From assembly GCA_029876055.1 (NCBI GenBank), contig CM056875.1, forward strand, positions 7,651,001 to 7,715,000: DNA of 64,000 nt. The letters run 5' to 3'. A program made the position numbers and the translations under genes. The notes under the pieces are model-generated. The model worked only from the letters and a program-made list of their open reading frames with translations. It was not told the DNA's origin and ran no database searches. Shown here piece by piece: positions 23,234 through 33,368 of this stretch (its first letter is position 1; each line of letters starts with the position of its first letter). The stretch comes from Madurella fahalii (Eukaryota > Ascomycota > Sordariomycetes > Sordariales).

Positions 23234-24115
23234 ATGGAATCGGCGAGCTCATCTGTCACCGACTCTTCCGGGTTACTCCCAATCCGTGTTGTTACATTGA
23301 ACATCCGGTATGCCACGAAGACCCCCCTCTCCGGAGAGGAGCCGTGGACAGTCCGTTGTCCAAGGCTCTGCGCGCAGCTGAGGTTTATTACTTTCGGACT
23401 GGGTTCGGCGTTTATTTGTCTTCAGGAACTCCTGCATTCTCAACTGCATGACATCCAGACACGCTTGGGCCCGTCCTGGAGCCATATCGGCCACGGACGG
23501 GAGGATGACAAACACGCCGGCGAGCATTCTCCCATCTTCTTTCGAGCGGACTACTGGGAGTGCGAGCGCAGCAAGACATGCTGGCTGTCACAAACTCCCG
23601 ACATACCATCTAAAGGCTGGGACGCTGCCTTGAAGCGAATTGTCACCTTGGGCTTATTCCGCCACAGGGAAACCAGGACAGCTGTTGTGATCATGAGCAC
23701 CCATCTTGATCACAAAGGCGAGCTTGCGCGCGAGGAAAGTGCCAAGTTGCTGCTCAAGCTCGCTAGGACATGGCCCGGAGAACTCTACGTACCCGTGTTC
23801 CTTGGTGGCGACTTCAACAGCAAACCAAGCGGTGGCGCGTACAGAGTCTTGACCTCGCCTAGCTCAGGGATGAGAGACATATCCGACATCGTACAGAACG
23901 ATACAAAGTATGGCAACAGGGAGATAAACTATACCTCTTTCGGAAAACCAGGCGCGGAATCGAAACGGATAGACTTCCTTTTTGTCCGGAATCATGAAGG
24001 GTCGAATTTCTTGACTTTCAGCATTCTGCCCAACCGGTTTGATGATATGGTTTTTCTGTCAGACCATAGAGCAGTGGTTGCAGACGTGGAGGTTCCGCGC
24101 CAAAGGACTATATGA
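23234..24115 (+). CDS. Endonuclease/exonuclease/phosphatase-fold enzyme
   Basis: The single exon of 293 residues starts at the first in-frame ATG, 23234 (the frame is open 40 codons further upstream but with only a GTG there). The hallmarks of the EEP (DNase I-like) fold appear in order: VVTLNIRYAT, FICLQEL with the metal-binding Glu, STHLDHKGELAR, FLGGDFNSKPSGGAY with the catalytic Asp/Asn pair, KRIDFLFV, and a final SDHRAVVADV with the catalytic His. Members hydrolyse phosphodiester or phosphomonoester bonds in nucleic acids, inositol lipids or RNA caps, and the exact substrate cannot be read from the sequence. No signal peptide is evident from the ATG start, so a cytosolic or nuclear enzyme is likely. 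The catalytic set appears complete. Confidence 0.85.
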   Translation: MESASSSVTDSSGLLPIRVVTLNIRYATKTPLSGEEPWTVRCPRLCAQLRFITFGLGSAFICLQELLHSQLHDIQTRLGPSWSHIGHGREDDKHAGEHSPIFFRADYWECERSKTCWLSQTPDIPSKGWDAALKRIVTLGLFRHRETRTAVVIMSTHLDHKGELAREESAKLLLKLARTWPGELYVPVFLGGDFNSKPSGGAYRVLTSPSSGMRDISDIVQNDTKYGNREINYTSFGKPGAESKRIDFLFVRNHEGSNFLTFSILPNRFDDMVFLSDHRAVVADVEVPRQRTI

Positions 24116-24985
24116 TGCGGCCTTCGCTCCCACTTGCACACCATTCCATTTCTGATCTACACACACCCGGGCTGGTCCTACACGAGACGTGTTGTGCGTC
24201 GCCCCGACACCTTCCATAGACGCATCGTACAAGAGATGGCACTTGTGGCTAGGCAGCCGTCGTATTTACCGGTGACCTTTCGTATCGGCCTCTTGAGTCG
24301 TGGCGGGAGGAGCCTTGATCCTGGGGATGACGCAAACGACCGCAGCAAAAGTTAGGGCGTCTGAGACATTGGCGCTCAAGAATCAAGAACAGCAAAACTC
24401 GGCTCAGCCTACCATTGTTTGGCTACATCGTCTCAGCGGTTTCATTTTGGAGGTAAGATCCCATAGAGAAGTCCGGTTAGGCCACCCTCCCTGCGACCCC
24501 CTCACTTCTCGTTCCCGTCGTATCAGTGCATTGGAATAATTCATCCCAGTTCGAGTCCCATGGAACTGAACGCACGGTATAGTGCCTGCAGAGGACAAAG
24601 CCGAAACAGAAAAGGGCGGTGTAACGGAAGAGCGGAAGGGCTGTGACGAAGTTCATCCGCACCCTAAGCATATGGGCATACGGCTGCTGAAGTTTCTTGA
24701 CAAAGTATTGGGGGAAGGAGCGCCGTGGGATGACCTGCGTCTTTGTAGGACTACTCTACACAAGGAAATATGGAACGGTGCGCGGGACTGCTCTCCTAAA
24801 AGACTGGATCCTGAGTTGATCCAAGGCCGATGCCTAGGACTTTTCGGCTCTCCTAGGAGACTCATGGTGACCCTTGCATTGGCATCATACCATAACCAGC
24901 CGTTTCGACAGCTCCATTCTACCTCCCAGTGGCCGACTGGAAAACCACGTCACCATCTGGCGCATAGGTACATGATTTGAGATGT
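24116..24985. other. Intergenic region 3' of the EEP gene
   Basis: I see no supported gene, repeat or RNA gene here. Short frames lack recognisable motifs. Confidence 0.45.
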
Positions 24986-26135
24986 CACGGGATCAAGTTG
25001 AAGCGTTTTCTACAGCACGCCGGAGCCATTCCAGAGGGGTGCTCTAACGTGGAACCCCTGCAATGTATCCCCCAGTCCCCTCGCATTGGATGCGGAGTAT
25101 CATAGACCACCAAACCAGCTTCGGACTGGTATGGACTACCCAAGTCGGTTCCCCGCGAGACAAATTTGACTCACCCCCGCCGATGTGAGCAGCGGGGGCA
25201 TCTGGAGACTCCAGGGGCGTATCCGGTCGTCTAGCAGACATCAGCTTAGCAGCAGCCACTAGATCGGACAGCCCGATATGATAATGCGGCATGATATGCA
25301 GCTTCTCGCGCAGTTGCGACGGTGGAGAACAGCCATGGTAGCGGCGGCCCATCCAATCAACATGGAGATTGCTCAGTACGGCTGCCTCTGTTTCGTTGAG
25401 GATAAAACTTTTGTGTGGGAGGTGCTCCGGCTTCCCCAGTCCAAATACTTTCCGCCCGGATTGGAGGGTATAAGTCCGAGATCATTGGTGTTTCCCGCAC
25501 GACACAACATAGTCAAGGCCAATGGGATGAAGACAAAAAAAGGATCGAAATCAAACCGCTACACGGCGGTCCATGCGAAGATCGTTTGCCCTCTTCCCGT
25601 GTCACATCTGGGAGCGTCAGCATCCTGGAACATTCGATCGAAAACCGTCGCGCTGCAAATATCCCGCATAAAGATGATCTCCAGTGGGTGCTCGGGCGTC
25701 GCTAGGGAAACGTACGGCAAAAGAGACGGCAGCATCGAAAGATCTATTGGACTAATACTGAGCGTCGCAGTGTGACCAAAGATATTATTGAAGAGGCGTA
25801 GGACGCAGCGGTGCAGCGAGTTCGGGATGGCGACATCCCAAAAGGTCTGGACGGCACGGCGATATCATCGTAAACCAAGGCCGATGACTGCAATGCCGCG
25901 ACAAGAAAAGAAGGGAACTCTGGGCCAGACTCCCTCGGGGTGCTGTCCTATGAGGGGTATCAAGCGGGTTTCGGCTTGCAGAAGTCTGCATTCCAAGCCC
26001 GATGGCTCCAATGATGACTGCTGCATTGGCATGGCCGAAAAATGGTGTGTTGGCGGTGCTGCCCGCCCGCAGTTGCCTAGCATAGTTGACAGCTGCCTCT
26101 TGTTGCGACTTGGGATGGTACGCGGCTCAACTGCC
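24986..26135 (-). pseudogene. Decayed protein-coding gene of unknown family
   Basis: On the minus strand, fragments of natural-looking protein follow each other but change frame. (A) about 26135-26020: EAAVNYARQLRAGSTANTPF and FFGHANAAVIIGAIG. (B) about 26010-25915: CRLLQAETRLIPLIGQHPEG. (C) about 25915-25860: PSFLVAALQSSALVYDDIAV. (D) about 25845-25565: FWDVAIPNSLHRCVLRLFNN through TPEHPLEIIFMRDICSATVF, then an in-frame TAG near 25560. (E) the same frame resumes as RFDFDPFFVFIPLALTML. (F) about 25495-25190: KPEHLPHKSFILNETEAAVL through HYHIGLSDLVAAAKLM, ending at a good donor GTGAGT. At least four frame changes and one stop suggest a dead gene. Some breaks could be introns, but donor and acceptor pairs are missing for most. 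I do not recognise the family. Confidence 0.45.
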
Positions 26136-26139
26136 TGGA

Positions 26140-27676
26140 CCCATCACTTCTTCCTCCATCTCGAGCCTTCACCAGGATTCCAGTATCATTATTGACGGGA
26201 AAAACCCAGTATAGCCGCCGTCACTCATCACGGCGGGGTGCAGCTCGTTTCCGGGACAGAATACCCCGTTGATTGCGGGACCAGCACGCTGTTGTGCCTC
26301 TGGAATTGATACCCAAGAGAAAATATCGGGCACTAAACCCGCGGAACGAAGCGGAAAGACTGGGAAGACGACCGATCAGTGGTCCTTTCGAGTGTCCCGG
26401 TCCCGGTCGAGCTTCGTCACGCTGCTGCCCTGTGTCTCGCTTACCGTTGCTCGACTTCCCTATTTTCCTCATTTCCCCTGCAAGCTGTAAAAGGACACCA
26501 GCTTGTCTCCCATTCAGGCCTGGGGCTCCACTAGGGTATCCCCACCCGGTTGAGGCCTTACGCACAGCATCAACCACACACATCTTCCCAAGTCGCCGCT
26601 TGTGCGTGCAAGCGACTTGTTTACTTTGACTCGCCCGCAGGCACGAGTACAATCATTGCCAACAGCTCAATCTCGGCCGTCGATATCCAGTCGCATAACA
26701 ACGGGAGCCGTCTGGAGAATACGTCTTTGCGTTACGCCGCCGCCACCGCCGCTGTCCGTTCGCCTCACCTGTCCACTGTCTGGGTGTCTGACGGCCCCCG
26801 GGGCCTCTCCCATTCAGATCTCGGATGAGTCCGTGGATCCGTGCAGAGTGGCAGCGCTGAATGCTGAAGGACCACCTGTCCTACAACTCTGTTCGGCTTT
26901 GGTCCCCCACGCGACAGAAGCCGTCAACCCACGTCGTTGCGTCGGTCAACTGCGCATCGCCCGCCTGGAGACCAAATCCTGCACGAACCAAGAGAGAGGG
27001 CCGCGGAGCCTGGATGCAACGGGAAGAGGTGGTGTCAGCTTGTCACCCGGTCGCTTCTCGCCCGAACAGGTATTTTGCTCCCTGTTATTCTCGTTATCGA
27101 TAGAGGAGTCCCAGAAAGCCCCTCCCTCCGTGGAACTTCGCAAGTGACAGACCCCTGTTCCCCTCCCGGCGGTCCTGTGGCTGTCAGTGCTCCCCAGGGC
27201 CTTGCCTCCAGGCAAGCGAAGCGGCGGTCTTCCTGCCGGTCGTCCCATCCACTCACAGCACACACCCCCCGCAGTGAATAAAACTCGACGCCGTCCCATT
27301 CCTCCACCTTTTTTTATTTTACGAGGACCTGACCACTCCATCCCATTCTCTCCGCCCTAGCGCCCAAGCGCCAACACCATCCCGCTTTACAGGTGCCCAT
27401 TCCAAATCGCTCATATCGCCGCCGCAGATCAGACGAGTATTTCATATGAAGATTCGCACCTCGACCTTCGGTTCGTCATTGCCCCCGCCGTCATCGCCGA
27501 CTCTTATCAACGCCCCTACGGAAGCCGCCGGCCTCTTGCCGCTACTCAACGGCTGCGCACCCCGATACTGGGCGCCTCCAATCCGAGGCATCGTTGCCTC
27601 TTCTGCAACGACATATCCACTCCGACTCTGAGCAGTCACGAACAAACCACTTTTGCGAGCCAGGGCTCGTACCGCA
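26140..27676. other. Promoter and pyrimidine-rich leader of the downstream gene
   Basis: No gene is supported. From about 27290 to 27676 the plus strand is C/T-rich (CCTCCACCTTTTTTTATTTT, CCATTCTCTCCGCCC), as in fungal promoters and leaders, so it likely belongs to the gene starting at 27677. Confidence 0.5.
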
Positions 27677-29365
27677 ATGTCGAGGCGGGATCGATCAATA
27701 GTTGCGTCTGTCGAAGACGCTGACGAGGCCGGGAACATCATCGAAGGAACGGATCGCTACGCATCATCAGTCGCCCCGAGCAGCCCGGCAAAAGAGCAGC
27801 CAAATACTGGCCGAGCGAGAAACAAGACTAGGAGAGGTTCGTCCTCGCCCATCACAACCAGCGTCCTTACCGACTCGGATTCAACCGTACACCCTCGGCG
27901 GGATACGCTGAAGAAATCGAGCAAAGACCGAGAGAAATCGGTTTCCAAGAAGGCACTCATGGCTGCCTCACGCCCACCGGCCAAACACGCAAAGACGACA
28001 CCGAGTGTTCCTCGGAGGGAGGCCGAAGCATCATACTATGGTGTTGACCCTACAGTTACTCCCGCGACGTCGCGCCCTCGAGCCCATACCAGACCAGCGA
28101 GCTATTATGGCGGCGCAAAACCACCGCCGGCGAACGCCCGGTTCTACGCGAACCAGACGCCCGCTTCTTCCCTACCCGCATCATTTCACCCTCCGTCGTG
28201 GATGGGTCCAGGTCCAGGTCCAGGTCCCATGGCACCTTATGGACCGCCATCGCCAAGCCCGGTGATTATGCAACAACCGCCGCCGCCGCCGCCGCCTACT
28301 GACTATTTCACGCGCCCTCTTGAATCTCGCTTTGGGTCTGCTCGACCGCAATCTTCGATGGGCTTCCGTGCACCACGTGCTGCCATCGAGTATGAAGACT
28401 ACGATGAACCGCCGGAGCGGACGGTAGCGCGGAGACCATCTACGAACCGGAAAGTGTCCAAGAATGAGGAGGACAGGAAAGCGATGCCCCCCCCGCGCAG
28501 ACCTGCCTCTGCTCGTCCGACCGCATTGGCATTCCGTCCTCCACCATCCACCCCTGCCCGGCGGACCGTCGGCTTTGAGGATCGCGACACAGATATAGAT
28601 GATCCACTTTTCCGCGACCTTTCGCCGCTCGCGCCCGTTAGCTACGAGTATACCCCACCGATTCCGTTCCGACCACGTCCGAGCTTTGGTGCGACGGATG
28701 TCCCCTTCGATGTGCACGACTTTCGGACTGAAGTGGCGGGAGGTGGCCATCGGCGCCATTCCTATTACGGCGGCCATTCTAACTCGTCTGGAAGTGCATA
28801 CGAGGAGAAAATGCGCCAAGCTACCCGCTATCAGGATGACGTGACGGGCGGGCCCCAGCTGCCCCTGACCGCCGAAAGTCTCCGGAAGGCTGGCAGGAAC
28901 GGCAGCAGCAGTAGGTCTACCAGGAGCTCTGGAAGCCACGATGAGAGCGACTATAGACAGTCGGCAACGACTCGGACCACGAGGTCGAGCGCCAACAATG
29001 ACGAGGATGTAACGATCCGCGTGAAGGGAAGCACGGTGCTTAAGTTTGGCAACGCAGAGATGCAGTGCCAGGACGGTGCCGAGATCAACATCATCTCGAG
29101 GGGAGGTACCACCGATCTCCGGGCCAGCAGCGACAGGTCGAGCTTCGTGGACCAGGACGACCGCCGGACGCGGATAGATATTCCAACCGCACGAACGCGA
29201 GCGACATCTCGGGCGAGATCGTTCTCGCGCAACTTTCCGAAATATGATGTCGGGCCGGATTACGACACGTACGATTACACCCGGCCACTGCCACCACCGT
29301 ATCCAGCGTACCCTTCGTCGTTTTCGTCGCGACCGGAGGACGGTTACTTTGGCGGAGCATTTTAA
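27677..29365 (+). CDS. Uncharacterised disordered SYYG-rich fungal protein
   Basis: The single-exon frame of 562 residues starts at the first ATG, 27677 (MSRRDRSIVAS). The N-terminal half is disordered and basic, with repeated Tyr-rich ASYYG/SYYGG motifs (EASYYGVDP, RPASYYGGAK, RRHSYYGGHS), a GPGPGPGP stretch and a run of seven Pro. The only ordered-looking segment is near residues 435-475: NNDEDVTIRVKGSTVLKFGN, then AEMQCQDGAEINIISRGG. This resembles a small beta-structured domain shared by filamentous-fungal proteins of unknown function. No signal peptide, membrane segment or catalytic motif is seen. The C-terminus is Tyr/Pro-rich (DTYDYTRPLPPPYPAYP). The function is unknown; the gene is well supported by its length and its codon bias. 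Confidence 0.75.
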   Translation: MSRRDRSIVASVEDADEAGNIIEGTDRYASSVAPSSPAKEQPNTGRARNKTRRGSSSPITTSVLTDSDSTVHPRRDTLKKSSKDREKSVSKKALMAASRPPAKHAKTTPSVPRREAEASYYGVDPTVTPATSRPRAHTRPASYYGGAKPPPANARFYANQTPASSLPASFHPPSWMGPGPGPGPMAPYGPPSPSPVIMQQPPPPPPPTDYFTRPLESRFGSARPQSSMGFRAPRAAIEYEDYDEPPERTVARRPSTNRKVSKNEEDRKAMPPPRRPASARPTALAFRPPPSTPARRTVGFEDRDTDIDDPLFRDLSPLAPVSYEYTPPIPFRPRPSFGATDVPFDVHDFRTEVAGGGHRRHSYYGGHSNSSGSAYEEKMRQATRYQDDVTGGPQLPLTAESLRKAGRNGSSSRSTRSSGSHDESDYRQSATTRTTRSSANNDEDVTIRVKGSTVLKFGNAEMQCQDGAEINIISRGGTTDLRASSDRSSFVDQDDRRTRIDIPTARTRATSRARSFSRNFPKYDVGPDYDTYDYTRPLPPPYPAYPSSFSSRPEDGYFGGAF

Positions 29366-31946
29366 CTGGCCACGAGACGACGGAGATTGATCTTATGTGA
29401 ATCACCAAAGACGAGGCGACGATGATGACTCTGATGATGATTGGGTTGCAGACCCTGCTGATACTGAGTGATGATGATAATGTTGATTATTTCCGTGTGC
29501 ATACTGTTCGTTTTCTTTTTATTTTTTATTTTTATTTTTATTTTTTTACCTTTTTCGTTTTCTTCTTACAAGTCTTCTTTTCGGGTGACATCTCAGCGAG
29601 CGTTGGCTTTTTTTTTTTAACCTTCTACTTCGGTGCGGGCTATACCCCCGTTTCGCAAGCAATTTGGTGCTGGCAATTTGTTTCCTTTATACCACTTCGC
29701 TTTTGGATTGTGGATTATTTCCTATGGTTCTAAAATATGGCGGCTCTTCTTACTGCGTCGAGTCTTTGAGATGCCGAGAAACGGTTTATACCCCAAAACT
29801 GGCATGGGAAAAAGCAGCCTCGCCTTTAATACCAACAACACCTTTGATGACACTTTTCCTCTCGTTCGAGGCATGTGGAACTGGAACTGGAACTGGCACA
29901 TGTATAGGCGGCTGTCTGAATTAGGGCTGTTTGCCTAAGGATTGTTTGCGTCGCAATTGTCCCTTTCCATTACCTTTTTTTTATTTTTTATTTTATTTTT
30001 TTCTCATGTCACGTTGAAAGCAAGAGATTGGTATCACCTTGAACATCTATTTTGTCAACACAGATCAGGCTGCGCCAGGCTGTGTGATGACTTCGCATTC
30101 CTCGATCTGAATAACGCAAGACTGTTTCCGCTTTCGCATTTGGGTGGGGATGGGATTTATTTCATGACCGATAGGGAGCCTCGAGGGACGATAGAATCTG
30201 TTCTCGGCATTGAAGTTCACACTTCTCTTTCTGACACGGCAGGGCGTGAAGGGAGCGATGATGACGATGATAATATGGTCCTTGAGGGAGGGTTATAACG
30301 CTGCTGACTGGGGGCATGCCTTCTAGCCGCCGAGAGGGATGAAGGACTGGGCGATCATTGGTCATTGCCCACCTGGAGACGCAGAGGCAAACCCATACAT
30401 CCTCTCATTTTTGGTGTGGACACTTGATTGTCGATATAGATGTCTACTTATTCCTTCGAGAAGTCTCCCTCTCCGGGGACGGGAGAGGGAGATGTGTCAA
30501 AATGATTCCCACCCCAATTTCCCCAACGTTCTCCTAGTGCACGGGCGCTATACCAGAACCACTGGCCCAGCGTCATGCATAAGCAACACGGCGGTTCACT
30601 AGAAGCGCTTACATGGTGCTGTGTCATGGAGCACGGCGATTCGTGATACGGACCTGAGACGCTAGAGGCAGGTTGACAGCTTTGCCGGCATTCGTTGTAA
30701 CTTAGAGGTCACCGCTTTTGTGGCCAATGTGCCTTGTAAACGGCTGCAGACGAAAACTCGGTGGGTGAATTGTCGGTGTGGCGCTAAGATGCCCATGTCT
30801 CGCTACCGCAGCGCGAAAGATTGTTCTCTCGCGAGGCGAAAGCGAAGTTCTCACGGACAAACACGTGTAATGCCGCTCCAGGGGTGCGAGTGGGGTGTCA
30901 CAGGGTGATGTGGCGATCCAGCTGTCTTGGTGGAGAGGCACTTCGGATTTTCAGGATCTCCTCATTCACTCGGGAGCAGGGCGAACTTCACCTTTCCCTT
31001 CTTTCTGGAACTTGTGGGGTTCCCACCGCTGTCTGTCAATGCCCGCCTCACACACATCGCCCTCTCCTTCTTCCCCCACCCGGCATTCCTTGCCCGAAAA
31101 GAGTCTGCCGGAGTGGCAGACGGCCTAGGTGGCGTTTTAATCATCCCTTTTGCAATGCCGGATGTTTTCTGGAACAAAAACGACATGTCGCGGTTGGTAG
31201 CCACGATAACTGGGTCGTTCGGGAAGATGAGGTTTGTGGGCAATTAATTTGTGACGTGCCGGACACGGCAGCGGTTCTGGAAGAGCGAGGGACCGAAGGA
31301 TGGAACGAGCGAGTGACAAGCGGGTCCTTGATCGGTGACTGATGCGCTAAAGACGGAGACGGGTACCGTGTGGGGCACCGAGCCAGCTCACTGGCGTGCT
31401 TGAGATGCGGCAAGTCTTGGCTGGCTTCGGCCTGTCGATTGGCTGCAGCTGGTTGCTCCGTCGTTGCTAGGCAGATGTGAATTTGTTTACCGACGTCATC
31501 CTTCCCGGGTAGGGTCAGCACCGCGGGGGTTTTCGATATGGACCCAGGAAGGCAACTACTGTTGGCTGGTCAACTGAGCCAATCCACAAGGCTGGTTGCA
31601 CTTTGGCCTGGCTGCCTGGCATTCCTTCTCCCAGCCTCGCAAGGAGACCAAGCCCCGGAAACCCCAGCCTCCCGGTTTCTGGGTTAACCACCAGAAACCA
31701 CAACAACACATCCCGCCTGCACTCGCCTCTCTCATTCTATCAGTGTGGTATCTTTGAGAGAAGAATTAGCCCGCACCGGGGACTCTGCGCCCACATACTA
31801 CGTACAACTTTTCGCGATTCGACTTGAATACTGTCGCGATCCACCCGTTTCTCGACTGCGTCGACACAACCCCGTTTCGCTTGGCTGGTTGACCAGCTGG
31901 AACCAGCCAAGTTCATCGACTCTCAATTTCTCCCCCGCACCGCACC
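29366..31946. other. 3' flank, AT-rich tract and promoter of the next gene
   Basis: No gene is supported. A T-rich tract (TTTTTATTTTTTATTTTT-type, about 29512-29620) is probably the 3' UTR and terminator area of the preceding gene. A strong 11-bp inverted repeat lies at 30464-30492. From about 31690 to 31946 the sequence is C/T-rich, consistent with the leader of the next gene. Confidence 0.5.
30464..30492. repeat. Perfect 11-bp inverted repeat, 7-bp loop
   Basis: TCTCCCTCTCC (30464-30474) pairs exactly with GGAGAGGGAGA (30482-30492), with loop GGGGACG. It could form a stable hairpin in RNA. No flanking gene overlaps it. Confidence 0.55.
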
Positions 31947-33368
31947 ATGGCGCCCGCGGTCGTCAGAAGCTTCCTCTTCCCGGCGCTGCGCGCTCGACCC
32001 GATGTCGCCTCACTCGGGCCGCTCGCTGCGCGCTCCGTCCTACTTGCCCGCAATCCATCCGAACCACAAAGGGATCCACAGGCGGGCGCTCTGCGCCCAA
32101 CCGAAATCAACAACAATGCCGTCTTTGCCATCTTTGGTATCATTGGTGCGGCCTTTGTCATTGGCGGCATCTGGTTCTTCTTCTGGGCCAAGAATGGCGG
32201 TTTCTACTTCAAAAAGAACGACTGGGAGGATTACAAATCGACGGTGCTCCGCCGCAAGGGGCCCAACGGCACCATCTATTCAGATGCGACGCCCAGCACG
32301 GTCCTCGGCGGTGGCAGCATCTACAAGGACGTGGACGACGGCACGACCACAGTAACGGGTGACGATTTGACCACGGTTGTAAGCGCTACCACAGGCATTA
32401 CTGGCATTACCGGTGGCGTCTCGGATTTCTCTGGACGCGAGAAGCGGCGGAAGAAGCGGGAGCAGAAGGAGCGCGAGAAGGAGCGCCGTCGTGAAGAAAA
32501 GGCGCGCGAGAAGGAGAAGAAGAAATCGCGCCGCAAGGTCGGCCCGGACGGTGTCCTGATCGACGAGGAGGCGGCAGCCCAAGCCAAGGAACAACTACGC
32601 AACTACCGGCACGAGAAACCTGCCCGCGTGGGCGGCATCAACCGGGAGGCCGACGGCTCGAACTGGGACGGCTCAACAAACCCCAGTTGGTCGACGGTGA
32701 GCCCCAGCCACGCCAACGACAATGCGGCGTCCACGGTCGACAGCGGTAGCACCGTCACGTCGGAGCTTCTCGGCAACCGCGAGCGCACGCCCACCACCAC
32801 GCCCACCAAAAAGGACGGTAGCAACGAGCGCTCGGCAGGCCGCATCCGCAAGGTCTACTCGACGGCCGACAAGAACGCGGTGCGTGAGAACGAGCGCATC
32901 CGGGCCGAGGCGCGCCGCCTGCAGGAAAAAGGCCGCGAGGCGTCGCGGATCCGGCGCGACTTTAGCTTCACGCGCGGCGCCGACGAGACGATGGCGCTAC
33001 GGCGCATCGACGAGCGCACCGAGAGCGTCGTCAGCGGGTCCTACGTCAGCGAGGGCACGGGCGTCACCGCCAGCACGAACGACTACTCGGAGCTGGCGTC
33101 GCCGTCCAGGGTGCGCGCGCGCTCACGCTCAAGACGCCGTGCCGCCGCCGCCGCCGCCTCCGACTCGGAGTCGCGGGTGCCCGGGAGCTGGGTCGAGAGC
33201 GAGGTCAGCACCGACGTCGGCACCAAGGTGTACCAGCACCCGCACCACATCCCCACGGCCACGTCGGTGAGTGACTTTGCATATACCGAGGACAAGAGGA
33301 AGAGGAGAGGCGGCGCGGGAGCGAGGCGGCACAGGGCTGGCGGCGACGGGGATAGCAGTGTGGCGTGA
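31947..33368 (+). CDS. Single-pass membrane protein with basic coiled coil, unknown function
   Basis: The single exon of 473 residues starts at ATG 31947 in the good context CACCATGGC. Residues 58-81 (AVFAIFGIIGAAFVIGGIWF) form one transmembrane segment. Just after it is an aromatic, basic stretch (FYFKKNDWEDYKSTVLRRKG) that looks highly conserved and would lie on the cytosolic face. A TG-rich linker (TTGITGITGG) follows, then a strongly charged helix of about 40 residues (REKRRKKREQKEREKERRRE...). The rest is disordered and Ser/Arg-rich, with a conserved-looking AGRIRKVYSTADKNAVREN segment. The N-terminus (RSFLFPALRARPDVASL) could be a mitochondrial presequence or a weak signal anchor; I cannot decide. 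I know of no assigned function. There are no visible frame problems. Confidence 0.75.
   Translation: MAPAVVRSFLFPALRARPDVASLGPLAARSVLLARNPSEPQRDPQAGALRPTEINNNAVFAIFGIIGAAFVIGGIWFFFWAKNGGFYFKKNDWEDYKSTVLRRKGPNGTIYSDATPSTVLGGGSIYKDVDDGTTTVTGDDLTTVVSATTGITGITGGVSDFSGREKRRKKREQKEREKERRREEKAREKEKKKSRRKVGPDGVLIDEEAAAQAKEQLRNYRHEKPARVGGINREADGSNWDGSTNPSWSTVSPSHANDNAASTVDSGSTVTSELLGNRERTPTTTPTKKDGSNERSAGRIRKVYSTADKNAVRENERIRAEARRLQEKGREASRIRRDFSFTRGADETMALRRIDERTESVVSGSYVSEGTGVTASTNDYSELASPSRVRARSRSRRRAAAAAASDSESRVPGSWVESEVSTDVGTKVYQHPHHIPTATSVSDFAYTEDKRKRRGGAGARRHRAGGDGDSSVA

Noticed and set aside
32722..33270. 182-residue Arg/Ser/Pro frame (+) overlapping the membrane-protein gene
   Set aside because: It is a shadow frame of a GC-rich coding region; its Arg/Pro composition follows from reading GC-rich codons out of frame.
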